NCBI GenBank assembly: GCA_965284315.1
Contig: OZ260072.1
Span: 1,984,001-2,048,000, forward strand
DNA: 64,000 nucleotides
Reading direction: 5' to 3'
Origin: PCRC01 sp017848435
GTDB taxonomy: Bacteria; Pseudomonadota; Gammaproteobacteria; Burkholderiales; Burkholderiaceae_C
Part shown: positions 7,878-16,670 of the stretch, one piece after another
Layout of the letters: the number at the start of each line of letters is the position of its first letter
Position numbering within the stretch: position 1 is the first letter of the stretch
Notes under the pieces: model-generated
Databases searched by the model: none
The model's input: only the letters and a program-made list of their open reading frames with translations
What the model was told of the DNA's origin: nothing
Made by a program: the position numbers and the translations under genes

Positions 7878-10055
7878 TCAACCCCGTTTCCAGTTGTGGT
7901 ACCGGCGGACCCAGGCCAGCAGCTTCTCGGGCGCGTGGGCGCGCTTCCATTCACCCGCCGCGTACTTGTTGGCTTCCGACAGCGTCGGGTAGGTGTGGAT
8001 GGTGCCCAGGATCTTGTTCAAGCCGAGCTTGTGTTTCATCGCCAGCACGTACTCGGCCAGCAGGTCGCCCGCGTGTTCGCCCACGATGGTGACGCCCAAG
8101 ATGGTGTCTTTGCCCGGCACGGTCAGCACCTTCACAAAGCCGTGGGCGGTGCCGTCGGCAATGGCGCGGTCGAGGTCGTCTATGCCGTACCGGGTCACTT
8201 CATGGGGGATGTTTTTCTCGCGCGCTTCCTGCTCGTTCAGGCCGACGCGAGCGACCTCGGGGTCGGTGAAGGTGGCCCACGGGATCACCGAGTAGTCGGC
8301 CTTGAATTTCTTGAACTCGCCAAACAGCGCGTTGACCGCGGCGTACCAGGCCTGGTGCGCTGCAGTGTGGGTGAACTGGTAGGGGCCGGCCACGTCGCCC
8401 GCTGCGTAGATGTTGGGGTAGAGCGTTTGCAGGTACTCGTTGGTTTCCACCGTCTTGTCGGTGGGGATGCCGAGCGCTTCCAGCCCATAGCCGGTGAGGC
8501 GTGCCTTGCGGCCCACGGCGCAAATCAGTGCGTCGAACTCGATGCGTTTTTCTTCGCCGTTGTGCGCCACCACCAGGAACTTGGCCTCGCCCACCCGTTC
8601 GCAGCGCAGCGCCTTGTGGCCGGTCAGCACCTGCACGCCGTCGGCCTCCAGCGACTGCTGCACCAGTGCCGACGCGTCGTCGTCCTCGCGCACCATGAGG
8701 CGCTGGGCCATTTCCACCTGGCTGACCTGGGCGCCCAGTCGGGCAAAACTTTGCGCCAGTTCGCAGCCAATCGGCCCGCCGCCCAGCACCACCATGCGCT
8801 GTGGCAGCTCGTACAGCCGGGCGAGTTCGTCCCACAGCGTGTCGCTGGTGAGGTAGCCCACATCGGCCAGACCGGGCAGCGGTGGCACCAAGGGTTCGGC
8901 ACCGGCGGCAATGACGATGCTGCGCGCGGTGAGCCGCTGCACCGCCGGCTGGCCGGGGGCGGGGTGGTTGAGGGCGATCTCCACCGTCCAGGGGTTGACC
9001 AATCGGGCGTAGCCCTGCACCACGTCCACCCCCATCTGGGTGTAGCGCTCCACGCTGTCGTGCGGGGCGATCGCGGCAACGACCTCCTGCACCCGCTGCA
9101 TCACCGCACGCGAGTTGAAGACCGGCGCGCCGTCGGCCAGCCCGTAGTGCGCGCCGTGGCGGATCTGGTGGGCCAGCTTGGCGCTCTTGATCAGCGCTTT
9201 GCTCGGCACGCAGCCGTAGTTCAGGCAGTCCCCCCCCATTTTGTGGGCTTCCACCAGCGTGACCTTGGCCTTGACCACCGCGCCGATGTAGGCCGACACC
9301 AGCCCACCGGCGCCAGCGCCAATGACGATCAGGTTGCGGTCAAAGCGTTTCGGCTTCTCGCTGGCCCAGCGGGCGTAAACCTTGCGGCGCTCGAAACCCT
9401 CGACCACCTTGCGCGCCACCAGCGGGAACAGGCCCAGCAGCACAAACGAACCAATCAGCCCCGGGCTCAAAATGCCGCGCAGCGACTCCAGTTGCGCCAG
9501 CTGCGTGCCCGCGTTCACATACACCGCCGTGCCGGCCAGCATGCCAAGCTGACTGACCCAGTAGAAGGTCAGCGTCTTCATCTTGGTCAGGCCCATCACC
9601 AGGTTGATGACGAAGAAAGGCACCAGCGGCACCAGCCGCAGCGTGAACAGGTAGAACGCCCCGTCTTTGGCCACGCCGTCGTTGATCTCGGCCAGGCGGC
9701 TGCGAAAGCGCGCCTCGATGCTGTCGCGCAGGACAAAGCGGGCCATCAAAAATGCCAGCGTGGCCCCGCTCGTTGCGGCGAACGACACGATCAACGTGCC
9801 CCACCACAGGCCAAAAATGGCACCGCCAGCGAGGGTCAGAATCGTCGCACCCGGGAACGACAACGCGGTGGCGGCCACGTAGATGGCAAAAAACGACAGC
9901 GCCACCACCAGCGGCCGGCGCGCGTAGATGGCTTCAAAGCTGGCCTGGCTCTGCTTCAGGTAGTCCAGGCTGAGGTAATGCCCCAGGTCAAAAAAGAAGA
10001 ACGCGGCCACCAGGCCCACAACCAGCGCGGCGATGACGGTTTTTTGGAGGTTCAT
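7878..10055 (-). CDS. Fusion of a VTT (TVP38/TMEM64) membrane domain and a mercuric-reductase-like flavoprotein
   Basis: A 725-residue two-domain protein. Residues 1-230 form a VTT/SNARE-associated membrane domain (SFPGATILTLAGGAIFG, LRLVPLVPFFVINLVMG). From about residue 238 a class I pyridine nucleotide-disulfide oxidoreductase follows, with FAD motif IGAGAGGLVSAYIGA, redox-active Cys-x4-Cys (CLNYGCVPSK), NAD(P) motif VVLGGGPIGCELA and a C-terminal HTYPTLSEANK motif in place of the HPTxxE of lipoamide dehydrogenase. It lacks the terminal vicinal Cys pair of true MerA, so mercury is not the obvious substrate. It is the first gene of the four-gene operon. A membrane-tethered disulfide or quinone reductase is an inference. 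Confidence 0.9.
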   Translation of the reverse strand: MNLQKTVIAALVVGLVAAFFFFDLGHYLSLDYLKQSQASFEAIYARRPLVVALSFFAIYVAATALSFPGATILTLAGGAIFGLWWGTLIVSFAATSGATLAFLMARFVLRDSIEARFRSRLAEINDGVAKDGAFYLFTLRLVPLVPFFVINLVMGLTKMKTLTFYWVSQLGMLAGTAVYVNAGTQLAQLESLRGILSPGLIGSFVLLGLFPLVARKVVEGFERRKVYARWASEKPKRFDRNLIVIGAGAGGLVSAYIGAVVKAKVTLVEAHKMGGDCLNYGCVPSKALIKSAKLAHQIRHGAHYGLADGAPVFNSRAVMQRVQEVVAAIAPHDSVERYTQMGVDVVQGYARLVNPWTVEIALNHPAPGQPAVQRLTARSIVIAAGAEPLVPPLPGLADVGYLTSDTLWDELARLYELPQRMVVLGGGPIGCELAQSFARLGAQVSQVEMAQRLMVREDDDASALVQQSLEADGVQVLTGHKALRCERVGEAKFLVVAHNGEEKRIEFDALICAVGRKARLTGYGLEALGIPTDKTVETNEYLQTLYPNIYAAGDVAGPYQFTHTAAHQAWYAAVNALFGEFKKFKADYSVIPWATFTDPEVARVGLNEQEAREKNIPHEVTRYGIDDLDRAIADGTAHGFVKVLTVPGKDTILGVTIVGEHAGDLLAEYVLAMKHKLGLNKILGTIHTYPTLSEANKYAAGEWKRAHAPEKLLAWVRRYHNWKRG

Positions 10056-10148
10056 GAGGGCATTTCACCAGAGTTGTTGCGCCACCGCGTGACGGTGCCG
10101 CCGCCTGTTCGTCTGCCGCCGGGGCCAAGGCTTACAACACGGGCGGGC

Positions 10149-11207
10149 TCAGCTCAGCAATGCCTGGGCAAACTCACGGGCGTTGAAGGTCTCGAGGTCT
10201 TCGAGTTTTTCACCCACACCGATAAAGTACACCGGAACCGTCGGCGCACCGTGTAGGGCTTTGCCGCGTTCTGCGGCCCACAGCGCAATCGCCGCCAGCA
10301 CACCGCCTTTGGCCGTGCCGTCGAGTTTGGTGACCACCAGGCCCGTCAGGCCCAGTGCCTCGTCAAAGGCTTTCACCTGGGCCAGCGCGTTCTGGCCGGT
10401 GTTGCCGTCAATCACCAGCAGCACCTCGTGGGGCGCGGTGGCGTCGGCCTTTTGCACCACACGCTTGATTTTTTTCAGCTCTTCCATCAGGTGCAGCTGG
10501 GTGGGCAGGCGGCCGGCGGTGTCGACCAGCACCACGTCACGGCCACGGGCCTTGCCGGCGCTCACCGCGTCAAAACTCACCGCCGCCGGGTCGCCACCGT
10601 CCTGGCTGATGATCTCCACCGTGTTGCGGTCGGCCCAGACACCCAATTGCTCGCGCGCGGCGGCGCGAAACGTGTCGGCCGCGGCCAGCAGCACGCTGGC
10701 GCCAGAGTCGGCCAGGTGCCGGGTGAGTTTGCCAATCGAGGTGGTTTTGCCGGCGCCATTGACCCCGGCGACCATGATGACGGTGGGCTTGTGCGCGCCA
10801 ATCACCAGCGGGCGCTGCAGCGGGCCGAGCAGGGCGGTCAGCGAGTCGGCCAGCAGGCCTTTCACCGCCGCCGGGTCGGTGGTTTTGGTGTCTTTCACCC
10901 GGTGTTTCAGGTCGGCCAGCAGGTGGGCGGTGGCGGCGGTGCCGGCGTCGGCCATCAGCAGCGCGGCTTCCAGCTCTTCGTACAGCGCGTCGTCGATCTG
11001 CGTGCCGGTGAACACCGTGGCAATGCTGCTGCCGGTCTTGCGCAGGCCGGCCTTGAGTTTGTCGAGCCAGGTGCTGCGGGCGGCCAGCGGAGCCGCCACC
11101 TCGGCGACGGCCGCCGCAGGCAACGGCGCCGGCACGCTGGGGGGGACCGGCGTCGCAGTGGGTGGTGCCGGCTCGGCCGGTGGTTTTTTCTTGAAGAAAC
11201 TGAACAT
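10149..11207 (-). CDS. ftsY: Signal recognition particle receptor FtsY
   Basis: SRP receptor GTPase that docks ribosome-SRP complexes at the membrane. I start it at MFSFFKKKP (11207); a longer in-frame start at 11228 adds seven residues and is less typical. The 352-residue protein has a Pro/Ala-rich acidic-poor N-terminal linker, the N domain, and the NG GTPase domain with G1 GVNGAGKTTSIGK, RAAAREQL, G3 DTAGRLP and G4 TKLDGTAKGG. It is divergent from the M16 peptidase genes, with 29 bp between start codons. Confidence 0.96.
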   Translation of the reverse strand: MFSFFKKKPPAEPAPPTATPVPPSVPAPLPAAAVAEVAAPLAARSTWLDKLKAGLRKTGSSIATVFTGTQIDDALYEELEAALLMADAGTAATAHLLADLKHRVKDTKTTDPAAVKGLLADSLTALLGPLQRPLVIGAHKPTVIMVAGVNGAGKTTSIGKLTRHLADSGASVLLAAADTFRAAAREQLGVWADRNTVEIISQDGGDPAAVSFDAVSAGKARGRDVVLVDTAGRLPTQLHLMEELKKIKRVVQKADATAPHEVLLVIDGNTGQNALAQVKAFDEALGLTGLVVTKLDGTAKGGVLAAIALWAAERGKALHGAPTVPVYFIGVGEKLEDLETFNAREFAQALLS

Positions 11208-11236
11208 CAAAGAGCTTTTTAGAATCACACCATTCT

Positions 11237-12664
11237 ATGAAACACCTTTCCCCCACGTGGTGGCTGGCCGCCTGCCTGTTCGCCACCGCCCCGTTGGGGC
11301 TGCAAGCGCAGGCACCCGTGCCCGAGGCCAGCGCCAGCGTGACCCGGCAATTCACCCTGGCCAACGGCATGACGCTGATCGTCAAACCCGACCGTCGGGC
11401 GCCCACGGCGGTGCACATGGTCTGGCTGCGCGTGGGGTCGATGGACGAGGTGGACGGCACCTCCGGCGTGGCCCATGTGCTGGAACACATGCTGTTCAAG
11501 GGCACGCCCACGTTGGCGCCCGGCGAGTTCTCGCGCCGGGTGGCGGCGTTGGGCGGGCGTGAAAATGCCTTCACCGCGCGCGACTACACCGGCTACTACC
11601 AGCAGATCCCGTCCGGCCGGCTCGACGACGTGATGCGGCTGGAGGCCGACCGTTTTGCCAACAACCAGTGGGCCGACGACGAGTTCAGGCGCGAGATCGA
11701 GGTGGTCAAGGAAGAGCGCCGCCTGCGCACCGACGACGCGCCCCGCGCGCTGATGTCCGAGGCGATGAACGCGGTGACGTTTGTGGCGTCGCCTTACCGC
11801 CGCCCCATCGTCGGCTGGATGAGCGACCTCGACGCGATGACACCCGACGACGTGCGCGCCTTCTACCGCCGCTGGTACACGCCCGCCAACGCGGCGGTGG
11901 TGGTGGCCGGCGACGTGGACGTGGAGGCGGTGCGCGCGCTGGCAGAAAAGCACTACGGCGCCATCGCCGCGCGGCCAGTGCCCGAGCGCAAGCCCCGGCT
12001 GGAACCGCTGCAGGCGGGCATGCGCCGCCTCGACTTCAAGGCGCCGGCCGAACAGGCCTATGTGTCGCTGGCGTTCAAGGTGCCGTCGCTGGCGCAGCTG
12101 GACGCCCCATCCGCCCAAGACGCGGCCAGCAACGACGCGCTGGCGCTCACCGTGTTGTCCGCCGTGCTGGACGGCTACAGCGGTGCCCGGCTGGACCGCG
12201 CTTTGACCCAGGGCAACCAGCTCGTGGCCGACAGCGTCGGCGCCTACAACGGCCTGATGGGGCGCGGCCCGCAACTCTTTGTGCTCTACGGCACCCCGGC
12301 CCAGGGCCGCAGCGCCGCCGAGGTGGAGGCCGCCTTGCGGGCGCAGGTGGCCCGTGTGGCGCAAGACGGCGTCAGCGAATCCGAGCTGGCCCGCGTCAAG
12401 ACCCAGTGGGTGGCGAGCGAGGTCTACAAGCTCGACTCGGTGTTCAACCAGGCGCGTGAGCTGGGCAGCTACTGGGCGCAAGGCCAGCCGCTGGACGCGG
12501 GCGAACGCACCATCGCTCGCTTGCGCGCCGTCACCGCCGCACAGGTGCAGTCGGTCGCCGCCCGCTACTTTGGCGACGACCAGCTCACCGTCGCCACCCT
12601 GTTGCCCCAGCCGGTGCAGCCCAACCGCCCGGCTCGCACGCCGCCTGCCGGCAGTCGGCACTGA
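11237..12664 (+). CDS. M16 family zinc metallopeptidase, catalytic subunit
   Basis: A 475-residue secreted protein with signal peptide (WWLAACLFATAPLGLQA) and an intact inverted zinc motif HVLEHMLFKG (near residue 81) plus the downstream glutamate in EIEVVKEERR. These are the hallmarks of active M16 (pitrilysin-type) peptidases. It is followed 12 bp later by a second M16 protein without the zinc motif; such pairs form heterodimers in which one chain is catalytic. Periplasmic peptide turnover is the likely role; the substrate is unknown. Confidence 0.93.
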   Translation: MKHLSPTWWLAACLFATAPLGLQAQAPVPEASASVTRQFTLANGMTLIVKPDRRAPTAVHMVWLRVGSMDEVDGTSGVAHVLEHMLFKGTPTLAPGEFSRRVAALGGRENAFTARDYTGYYQQIPSGRLDDVMRLEADRFANNQWADDEFRREIEVVKEERRLRTDDAPRALMSEAMNAVTFVASPYRRPIVGWMSDLDAMTPDDVRAFYRRWYTPANAAVVVAGDVDVEAVRALAEKHYGAIAARPVPERKPRLEPLQAGMRRLDFKAPAEQAYVSLAFKVPSLAQLDAPSAQDAASNDALALTVLSAVLDGYSGARLDRALTQGNQLVADSVGAYNGLMGRGPQLFVLYGTPAQGRSAAEVEAALRAQVARVAQDGVSESELARVKTQWVASEVYKLDSVFNQARELGSYWAQGQPLDAGERTIARLRAVTAAQVQSVAARYFGDDQLTVATLLPQPVQPNRPARTPPAGSRH

Positions 12665-12676
12665 TTTGAATACCCC

Positions 12677-14035
12677 ATGATGACTATAAAAAGAGTAGCT
12701 GAACCGCTAGGTTTCACTAAGGCTTGGTGCCTGTTTGGCTTGATTTTTGTGTCCCAGAGCCTGTGGGCGGCCATTCCGGTGCAAAACTGGCGTCTGGCGA
12801 ACGGCGCCGAGGTCTTTCTGGCCGAAAGTCCCGGCATCCCCATGGTGGACGTACAGATCGACTTTGACGCCGGCAGCCGGCGCGACCCGGTCGGGCAGGC
12901 CGGTCTGGCCAGTGCCACCGCCAGCCTCAGCGCCAAAGGCGTGCGCGCCAGCGGCAATCTGCCCGCGCTGGACGAAAACGCGCTGAGCGAGGCCTGGGCC
13001 GACCTCGGTGCCAGCTTTGGCGCCAGCGCCAGCGGCGACCGCATGGGCTACGCGCTGCGCTCGCTCAGCTACCCCGACCTGCTGGCCCGCGCCGCCGCGC
13101 TGGCCAGCAGGCAGCTGGCCGAACCGGCCCTGCCCGACGCGGTGTGGCAGCGCGAACGCGCCACCCGCACCGCGTCCATCCGCGAGGCCAACACCCGGCC
13201 CGGCACGCTGGCGGCCCGCACCTTCAACAACGCCGTCTACGGCAGCCACCCCTATGGCGCAGAAACCACCGCCGAGACACTGGCCCGCATCACCGTGGCC
13301 GACATGGCGGCCTTCCACGCCCGCCACGTGGTGGCCTGCCGCGCGCGGGTCAGCCTGGTGGGCGCGCTGAACCGGCAGCAGGCCGAAACGCTGGTGACCG
13401 CGCTGCTGTCGCGCCTGCCCGCCACCGCGTGCGAGCCGCTGCCTGCCGTGGCCGAGGTGGTGCCCCTCACCGCGCCGGTGGACCAGCGGCTGCCGTTCGA
13501 CTCGGCCCAGGCCCACGTCACCATCGGCCAGCCCGGCTACAAGCGCGACGACCCGGACAACTTCCCGCTGTTCGTGGGCAACTACATCCTCGGCGGCGGG
13601 GGCTTCGTCTCACGGCTGACGCAGGAAGTGCGCGAGAAGCGCGGCCTGACCTACGGCGTCTCCAGCTACTTCAGCCCCGGCCTGCACGCCGGCGCGTTTG
13701 TGGTCGGCCTGCAGACCCGGCCCGACCAGGCCAACCAGGCGGTGTTGGTGGCGCGCGAGGTGCTGGCCCGCTTTGTGGCCGACGGCCCAACCGAGGCCGA
13801 GCTACAAGCCGCCAAAGACAACCTGGTGGGCGGTTTTGCGCTGCGCATCGACAGCAACAAAAAGCTGCTCGACAACCTGGCCAACATCGCCCAGTACCGC
13901 CTGCCGCTGGACTACCTCGACACCTGGACCGAGCAGGTGGCCCGGGTGACGGTGGCCGACATCCGCGCCGCGTTTGCACGCAAGCTGCAGCCCGGGAAGA
14001 TGGTCACCGTGGTGGTCGGCGGGGCCAACCCATGA
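12677..14035 (+). CDS. M16 family peptidase-like protein, non-catalytic subunit
   Basis: A 452-residue partner of the preceding M16 peptidase. The position of HxxEH is occupied by GLASATASLSAKG, so zinc binding is lost, while the C-terminal half keeps the conserved Arg/Tyr segment REKRGLTYGVSSYF used by M16 partners to bind substrate. Its signal peptide region (residues 3-24) is encoded by copy 2 of the dispersed repeat. Start is at ATGATG (12677 or 12680). It overlaps rsmD by 4 bp (ATGA). Confidence 0.92.
   Translation: MMTIKRVAEPLGFTKAWCLFGLIFVSQSLWAAIPVQNWRLANGAEVFLAESPGIPMVDVQIDFDAGSRRDPVGQAGLASATASLSAKGVRASGNLPALDENALSEAWADLGASFGASASGDRMGYALRSLSYPDLLARAAALASRQLAEPALPDAVWQRERATRTASIREANTRPGTLAARTFNNAVYGSHPYGAETTAETLARITVADMAAFHARHVVACRARVSLVGALNRQQAETLVTALLSRLPATACEPLPAVAEVVPLTAPVDQRLPFDSAQAHVTIGQPGYKRDDPDNFPLFVGNYILGGGGFVSRLTQEVREKRGLTYGVSSYFSPGLHAGAFVVGLQTRPDQANQAVLVAREVLARFVADGPTEAELQAAKDNLVGGFALRIDSNKKLLDNLANIAQYRLPLDYLDTWTEQVARVTVADIRAAFARKLQPGKMVTVVVGGANP
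12682..12747 (+). repeat. Dispersed ~65-bp repeat, copy 2, inside a signal-peptide coding region
   Basis: It contains GTAGCTGAACCGCTAGGTTT followed by CACTAAGGCTTGGTGCCTGT, closely matching 3303-3366 and 61277-61343. Here the repeat is translated as residues 3-24 of the second M16 protein and supplies most of its hydrophobic signal sequence. Confidence 0.8.
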
Positions 14036-14646
14036 AACCGATGCCCGCCAAAAAAGCCGCCAAGCCACCCGTGCACCGCGCCCCCCCGCCCGGCGAAGTC
14101 CGCATCATTGGCGGCCTGTGGAAACGCACCAGGCTGCCCGTGGCCAACCTGCCCGGCCTGCGCCCCACGCCCGACCGGGTGCGCGAAACCCTGTTCAACT
14201 GGCTGGGGCAAGACCTAGGCGGCTGGCACTGCGTGGACGCGTTTGCCGGCACCGGCGCTCTGGGGCTGGAAGCCGCGTCACGCGGTGCGGCCACGGTACA
14301 GATGGTGGAGCAGTCCGGCGAACAGGTGGCGCGGCTGCAGCAGCTGCAGACCCGCCTTGAAGCCACCGGCGTGACGGTGGTGCGTGGTGACGGCGTGGCG
14401 CTGATGCGGCGGCTCGCCCCCGGCAGCATCGACCTGGTGCTGCTCGACCCGCCGTTTGGCGCGGGCCTGGAAGCCCCCGCACTGCAGGCCGCCACGCCCT
14501 TGTTGCGGGAAGACGGCCTGGTCTACCTGGAGAGCGACCACGCCTGGACCGACGACGCGCTGCAGGCCCACAGCCTGCAGATTCACCGCGCTGGCAAAGC
14601 AGGCATGGTGCACTTTCATTTGCTCAAAAAAGCGGCAAAGGCATAA
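14032..14646 (+). CDS. rsmD: 16S rRNA (guanine(966)-N2)-methyltransferase RsmD
   Basis: Methylates G966 of 16S rRNA in the assembled small subunit. The 204-residue protein has the RsmD pattern: VRIIGGLWKRTRLPV, LRPTPDRVRETLFNWL, SAM-binding DAFAGTGALGLEAASRGA and the catalytic DPPFG motif (LLDPPFGAGL, near residue 138). The ATG at 14032 overlaps the M16 stop codon. rsmD followed directly by coaD is the usual bacterial arrangement. Confidence 0.95.
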   Translation: MKPMPAKKAAKPPVHRAPPPGEVRIIGGLWKRTRLPVANLPGLRPTPDRVRETLFNWLGQDLGGWHCVDAFAGTGALGLEAASRGAATVQMVEQSGEQVARLQQLQTRLEATGVTVVRGDGVALMRRLAPGSIDLVLLDPPFGAGLEAPALQAATPLLREDGLVYLESDHAWTDDALQAHSLQIHRAGKAGMVHFHLLKKAAKA

Positions 14647-14653
14647 TCGGCAG

Positions 14654-15148
14654 ATGGTTTCCACATCCTCCCGCATTGCTGTGTATTCCGGCACATTCGA
14701 TCCGATCACCCTTGGCCACGAAGACGTGGTGCGGCGCGCATCGGGCCTGTTTGACACGCTGATCGTTGCGGTGGCGGTGGCCCACCACAAGAAAACCCGC
14801 TTCAGCCTCGAAGAACGCATGTTGATCGCCCAACAGGCGCTGAAAGACGTGCACAACGTGCGGGTGGTGCCGTTTGACGGGCTGATCATGGACTTCTGCG
14901 CCGCCGAAGAAGCGGTGGCCGTGGTGCGTGGCATCCGCAACATGACCGACTTCGACTACGAGTCGCAAATGGCGGCGATGAACCGCAAGCTGCTGCCCGA
15001 AGTGGAAACCGTGTTCCTGCTGCCGCGCGCCGAGCTGCAGTGCATCAGCAGCACGCTGGTGCGCGAGATCAGCCAGTTGGGCGGCGACGTCAGCCAGATG
15101 GTCAGCCCCACCGTGGCCACCGCCCTGCGGCCCTTGATGGCCGCCTGA
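14654..15148 (+). CDS. coaD: Pantetheine-phosphate adenylyltransferase
   Basis: Penultimate step of coenzyme A synthesis (4'-phosphopantetheine plus ATP to dephospho-CoA). The 164-residue protein is of standard length, with the nucleotidyltransferase TFDPITLGHEDVVRRA motif (contains the TxxH signature), KKTRFSLEERMLI, VVRGIRNMTDFDYE and the C-terminal ISSTLVREIS motif. It begins 7 bp after rsmD. Confidence 0.97.
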   Translation: MVSTSSRIAVYSGTFDPITLGHEDVVRRASGLFDTLIVAVAVAHHKKTRFSLEERMLIAQQALKDVHNVRVVPFDGLIMDFCAAEEAVAVVRGIRNMTDFDYESQMAAMNRKLLPEVETVFLLPRAELQCISSTLVREISQLGGDVSQMVSPTVATALRPLMAA

Positions 15149-15169
15149 CCCGGCAGAAAGCGCACCGCC

Positions 15170-15445
15170 ATGGCCCTGCTGATCACCGACGAATGCATCA
15201 ACTGCGACGTGTGCGAGCCCGAGTGCCCGAACGGGGCGATCTACCTCGGCAAAGAGATCTACGAGATCGACCCGAACAAATGCACCGAATGCGTTGGCCA
15301 CTTTGACGAGCCCCAGTGTGTGCAGGTCTGTCCGGTGGCCTGCATCCCGGTCAACCCGCAGTTCGTGGAAAGCCAGGAAACGCTGTGGCAGAAATTCCGG
15401 CGCTTGCAGGCCGAGGCGCAGGCCGGCCACCTGGCCGCACCTTGA
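15170..15445 (+). CDS. YfhL-type 2[4Fe-4S] ferredoxin
   Basis: A 91-residue ferredoxin with two clusters: CINCDVCEPECPNGAI near the N-terminus and CTECVGHFDEPQCVQVCPVACI in the second half, the second with the long insertion between cysteines 2 and 3 typical of the YfhL/FdxA-like subgroup. It follows coaD by 21 bp, as in many betaproteobacteria. The electron-transfer partners are not known from the sequence. Confidence 0.93.
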   Translation: MALLITDECINCDVCEPECPNGAIYLGKEIYEIDPNKCTECVGHFDEPQCVQVCPVACIPVNPQFVESQETLWQKFRRLQAEAQAGHLAAP

Positions 15446-15469
15446 GCGCAGACGCGGCCTGCTGCAGGC

Positions 15470-15901
15470 TCAGTGCTGTGACGGGCGTTTCTTTTTGCCG
15501 TCGGGTTTGGCCGCGATGACGTAATCCGGCAGCACCACCTTGCTGCGGGTATTCTGAATTTGCTGGCGCCGTTTGCTCTCCACCGCATACCGCGCGTTGG
15601 CATCTTCAATGCGCTTGGTGTCGTTGGCCACCCGGGCTTGTTTGGCCCGCAAATTGTCCAGCCGCGCCTCTTCTTTCATGCGGGTTTTTTCCATCGCATC
15701 AGCGGCTTGGGCATTGCGCCTTGCCGTCTCGTCGGCATCGCGTTTCTGAGCGGCGCTGCGCGTGTCGGAAATGTCCACGGCGGTACCGTTCGCGCACGGC
15801 GACTGGCTGTAGCTGTTGCCGCAACGGTAAGCGGTTTGCGCTGTGGCCAGGCCGCAGACCAGCGACAGGGCGACGAAAGCACAGGCTTGAAACGAACGCA
15901 T
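15470..15901 (-). CDS. Secreted Cys-pair protein with long charged helical tail (DUF4124-like)
   Basis: A 143-residue protein with signal peptide (MRSFQACAFVALSLVCGLATA) followed by YRCGNSYSQSPCANGTAV, a short cysteine-pair motif common in small Burkholderiales periplasmic proteins. The rest (residues 50-125) is a highly charged, alanine-rich, probably coiled helix. Function unknown. It lies 28 bp downstream of pth on the same strand. Confidence 0.8.
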   Translation of the reverse strand: MRSFQACAFVALSLVCGLATAQTAYRCGNSYSQSPCANGTAVDISDTRSAAQKRDADETARRNAQAADAMEKTRMKEEARLDNLRAKQARVANDTKRIEDANARYAVESKRRQQIQNTRSKVVLPDYVIAAKPDGKKKRPSQH

Positions 15902-15929
15902 GGGTGTTCTCCGGTTGGCGGTGTGCAGT

Positions 15930-16562
15930 TCAGGGGTTGGGCGCTTCGGTCGCCGACAAATGGCCTGGCCTCGGGGGCTTGGGCCGCGGTGGTTTGCGGG
16001 TGTGCACCGCCATCGTGGCTTTTTCCATCTCGCCGGCCAGCAACTGTGGCACAGCCTGCAGGGAATGCGCAATTCCCGCCTCGATGGCGCTTCGGTGTTC
16101 GGGCGACGGTTTTTTCAGCACCCAGTTCACCACCTCGGCCTTGACACCGGGGTGGCCCACACCAAGGCGCAGCCGCCAGTAGTCACCGGTGCCGAGCTGG
16201 GCGTGGATGTCGCGCAGGCCGTTGTGGCCAGCGTGGCTGCCACCGAACTTGAGCTTGACCTCGCCGGGCACGATGTCCAGCTCGTCGTGCACGACCATGA
16301 TCTCCTGCGGCGCAATCTTGAAGAAACGTGCCAGCGCCGCCACCGACTTGCCCGACAGGTTCATGAAGGTCTGAGGCGCCAGCAGCCAGACGGTCTGGCC
16401 ACCCACGGTGGTGCGCGCCACCAGCCCGTGGTAGCTGCGGTCGGGTTGCAGCGACAGCTTCCATTCGCGGGCCAGCGCGTCCAGCCACCAGAAACCCGCG
16501 TTGTGCCGCGTGGCCTCGTACTCGGGGCCCGGATTGCCCAGGCCAACAAACAACTTGATCAT
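15930..16562 (-). CDS. pth: Peptidyl-tRNA hydrolase
   Basis: Releases tRNA from peptidyl-tRNA dropped by ribosomes. The 210-residue protein has the active-site histidine in RHNAGFWWLD (near residue 20), FMNLSGKSV (substrate-binding Asn), VVHDELDI (Asp) and GGSHAGHNGLRDI. The C-terminus has an additional Pro/Lys-rich tail of about 20 residues. rplY lies upstream on the same strand, an arrangement seen across proteobacteria, but a stem-loop separates them. Confidence 0.96.
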   Translation of the reverse strand: MIKLFVGLGNPGPEYEATRHNAGFWWLDALAREWKLSLQPDRSYHGLVARTTVGGQTVWLLAPQTFMNLSGKSVAALARFFKIAPQEIMVVHDELDIVPGEVKLKFGGSHAGHNGLRDIHAQLGTGDYWRLRLGVGHPGVKAEVVNWVLKKPSPEHRSAIEAGIAHSLQAVPQLLAGEMEKATMAVHTRKPPRPKPPRPGHLSATEAPNP

Positions 16563-16605
16563 GCGAAATTATCGGTGCTGGCACCACGGCCGCGTGGCAC
16601 CAATG

Positions 16606-16633
16606 AAAACGGCCCACCGAAGTGGGCCGTTGC
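16606..16633 (-). terminator. Stem-loop terminator between rplY and pth
   Basis: Perfect 10-bp stem (AACGGCCCAC / GTGGGCCGTT). Read on the minus strand it closes a TTCG tetraloop and is followed by a short T run (TTTTC). It may only attenuate read-through into pth. Confidence 0.65.
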
Positions 16634-16670
16634 CAGAAACATCAGACCAGCGGGCGAGGCCGCTGTGGGC

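Noticed and set aside
7878..10055. Mercuric reductase (merA)
   Set aside because: No C-terminal vicinal Cys pair, no MerR, MerT or MerP neighbours; the family is shared with many disulfide reductases.
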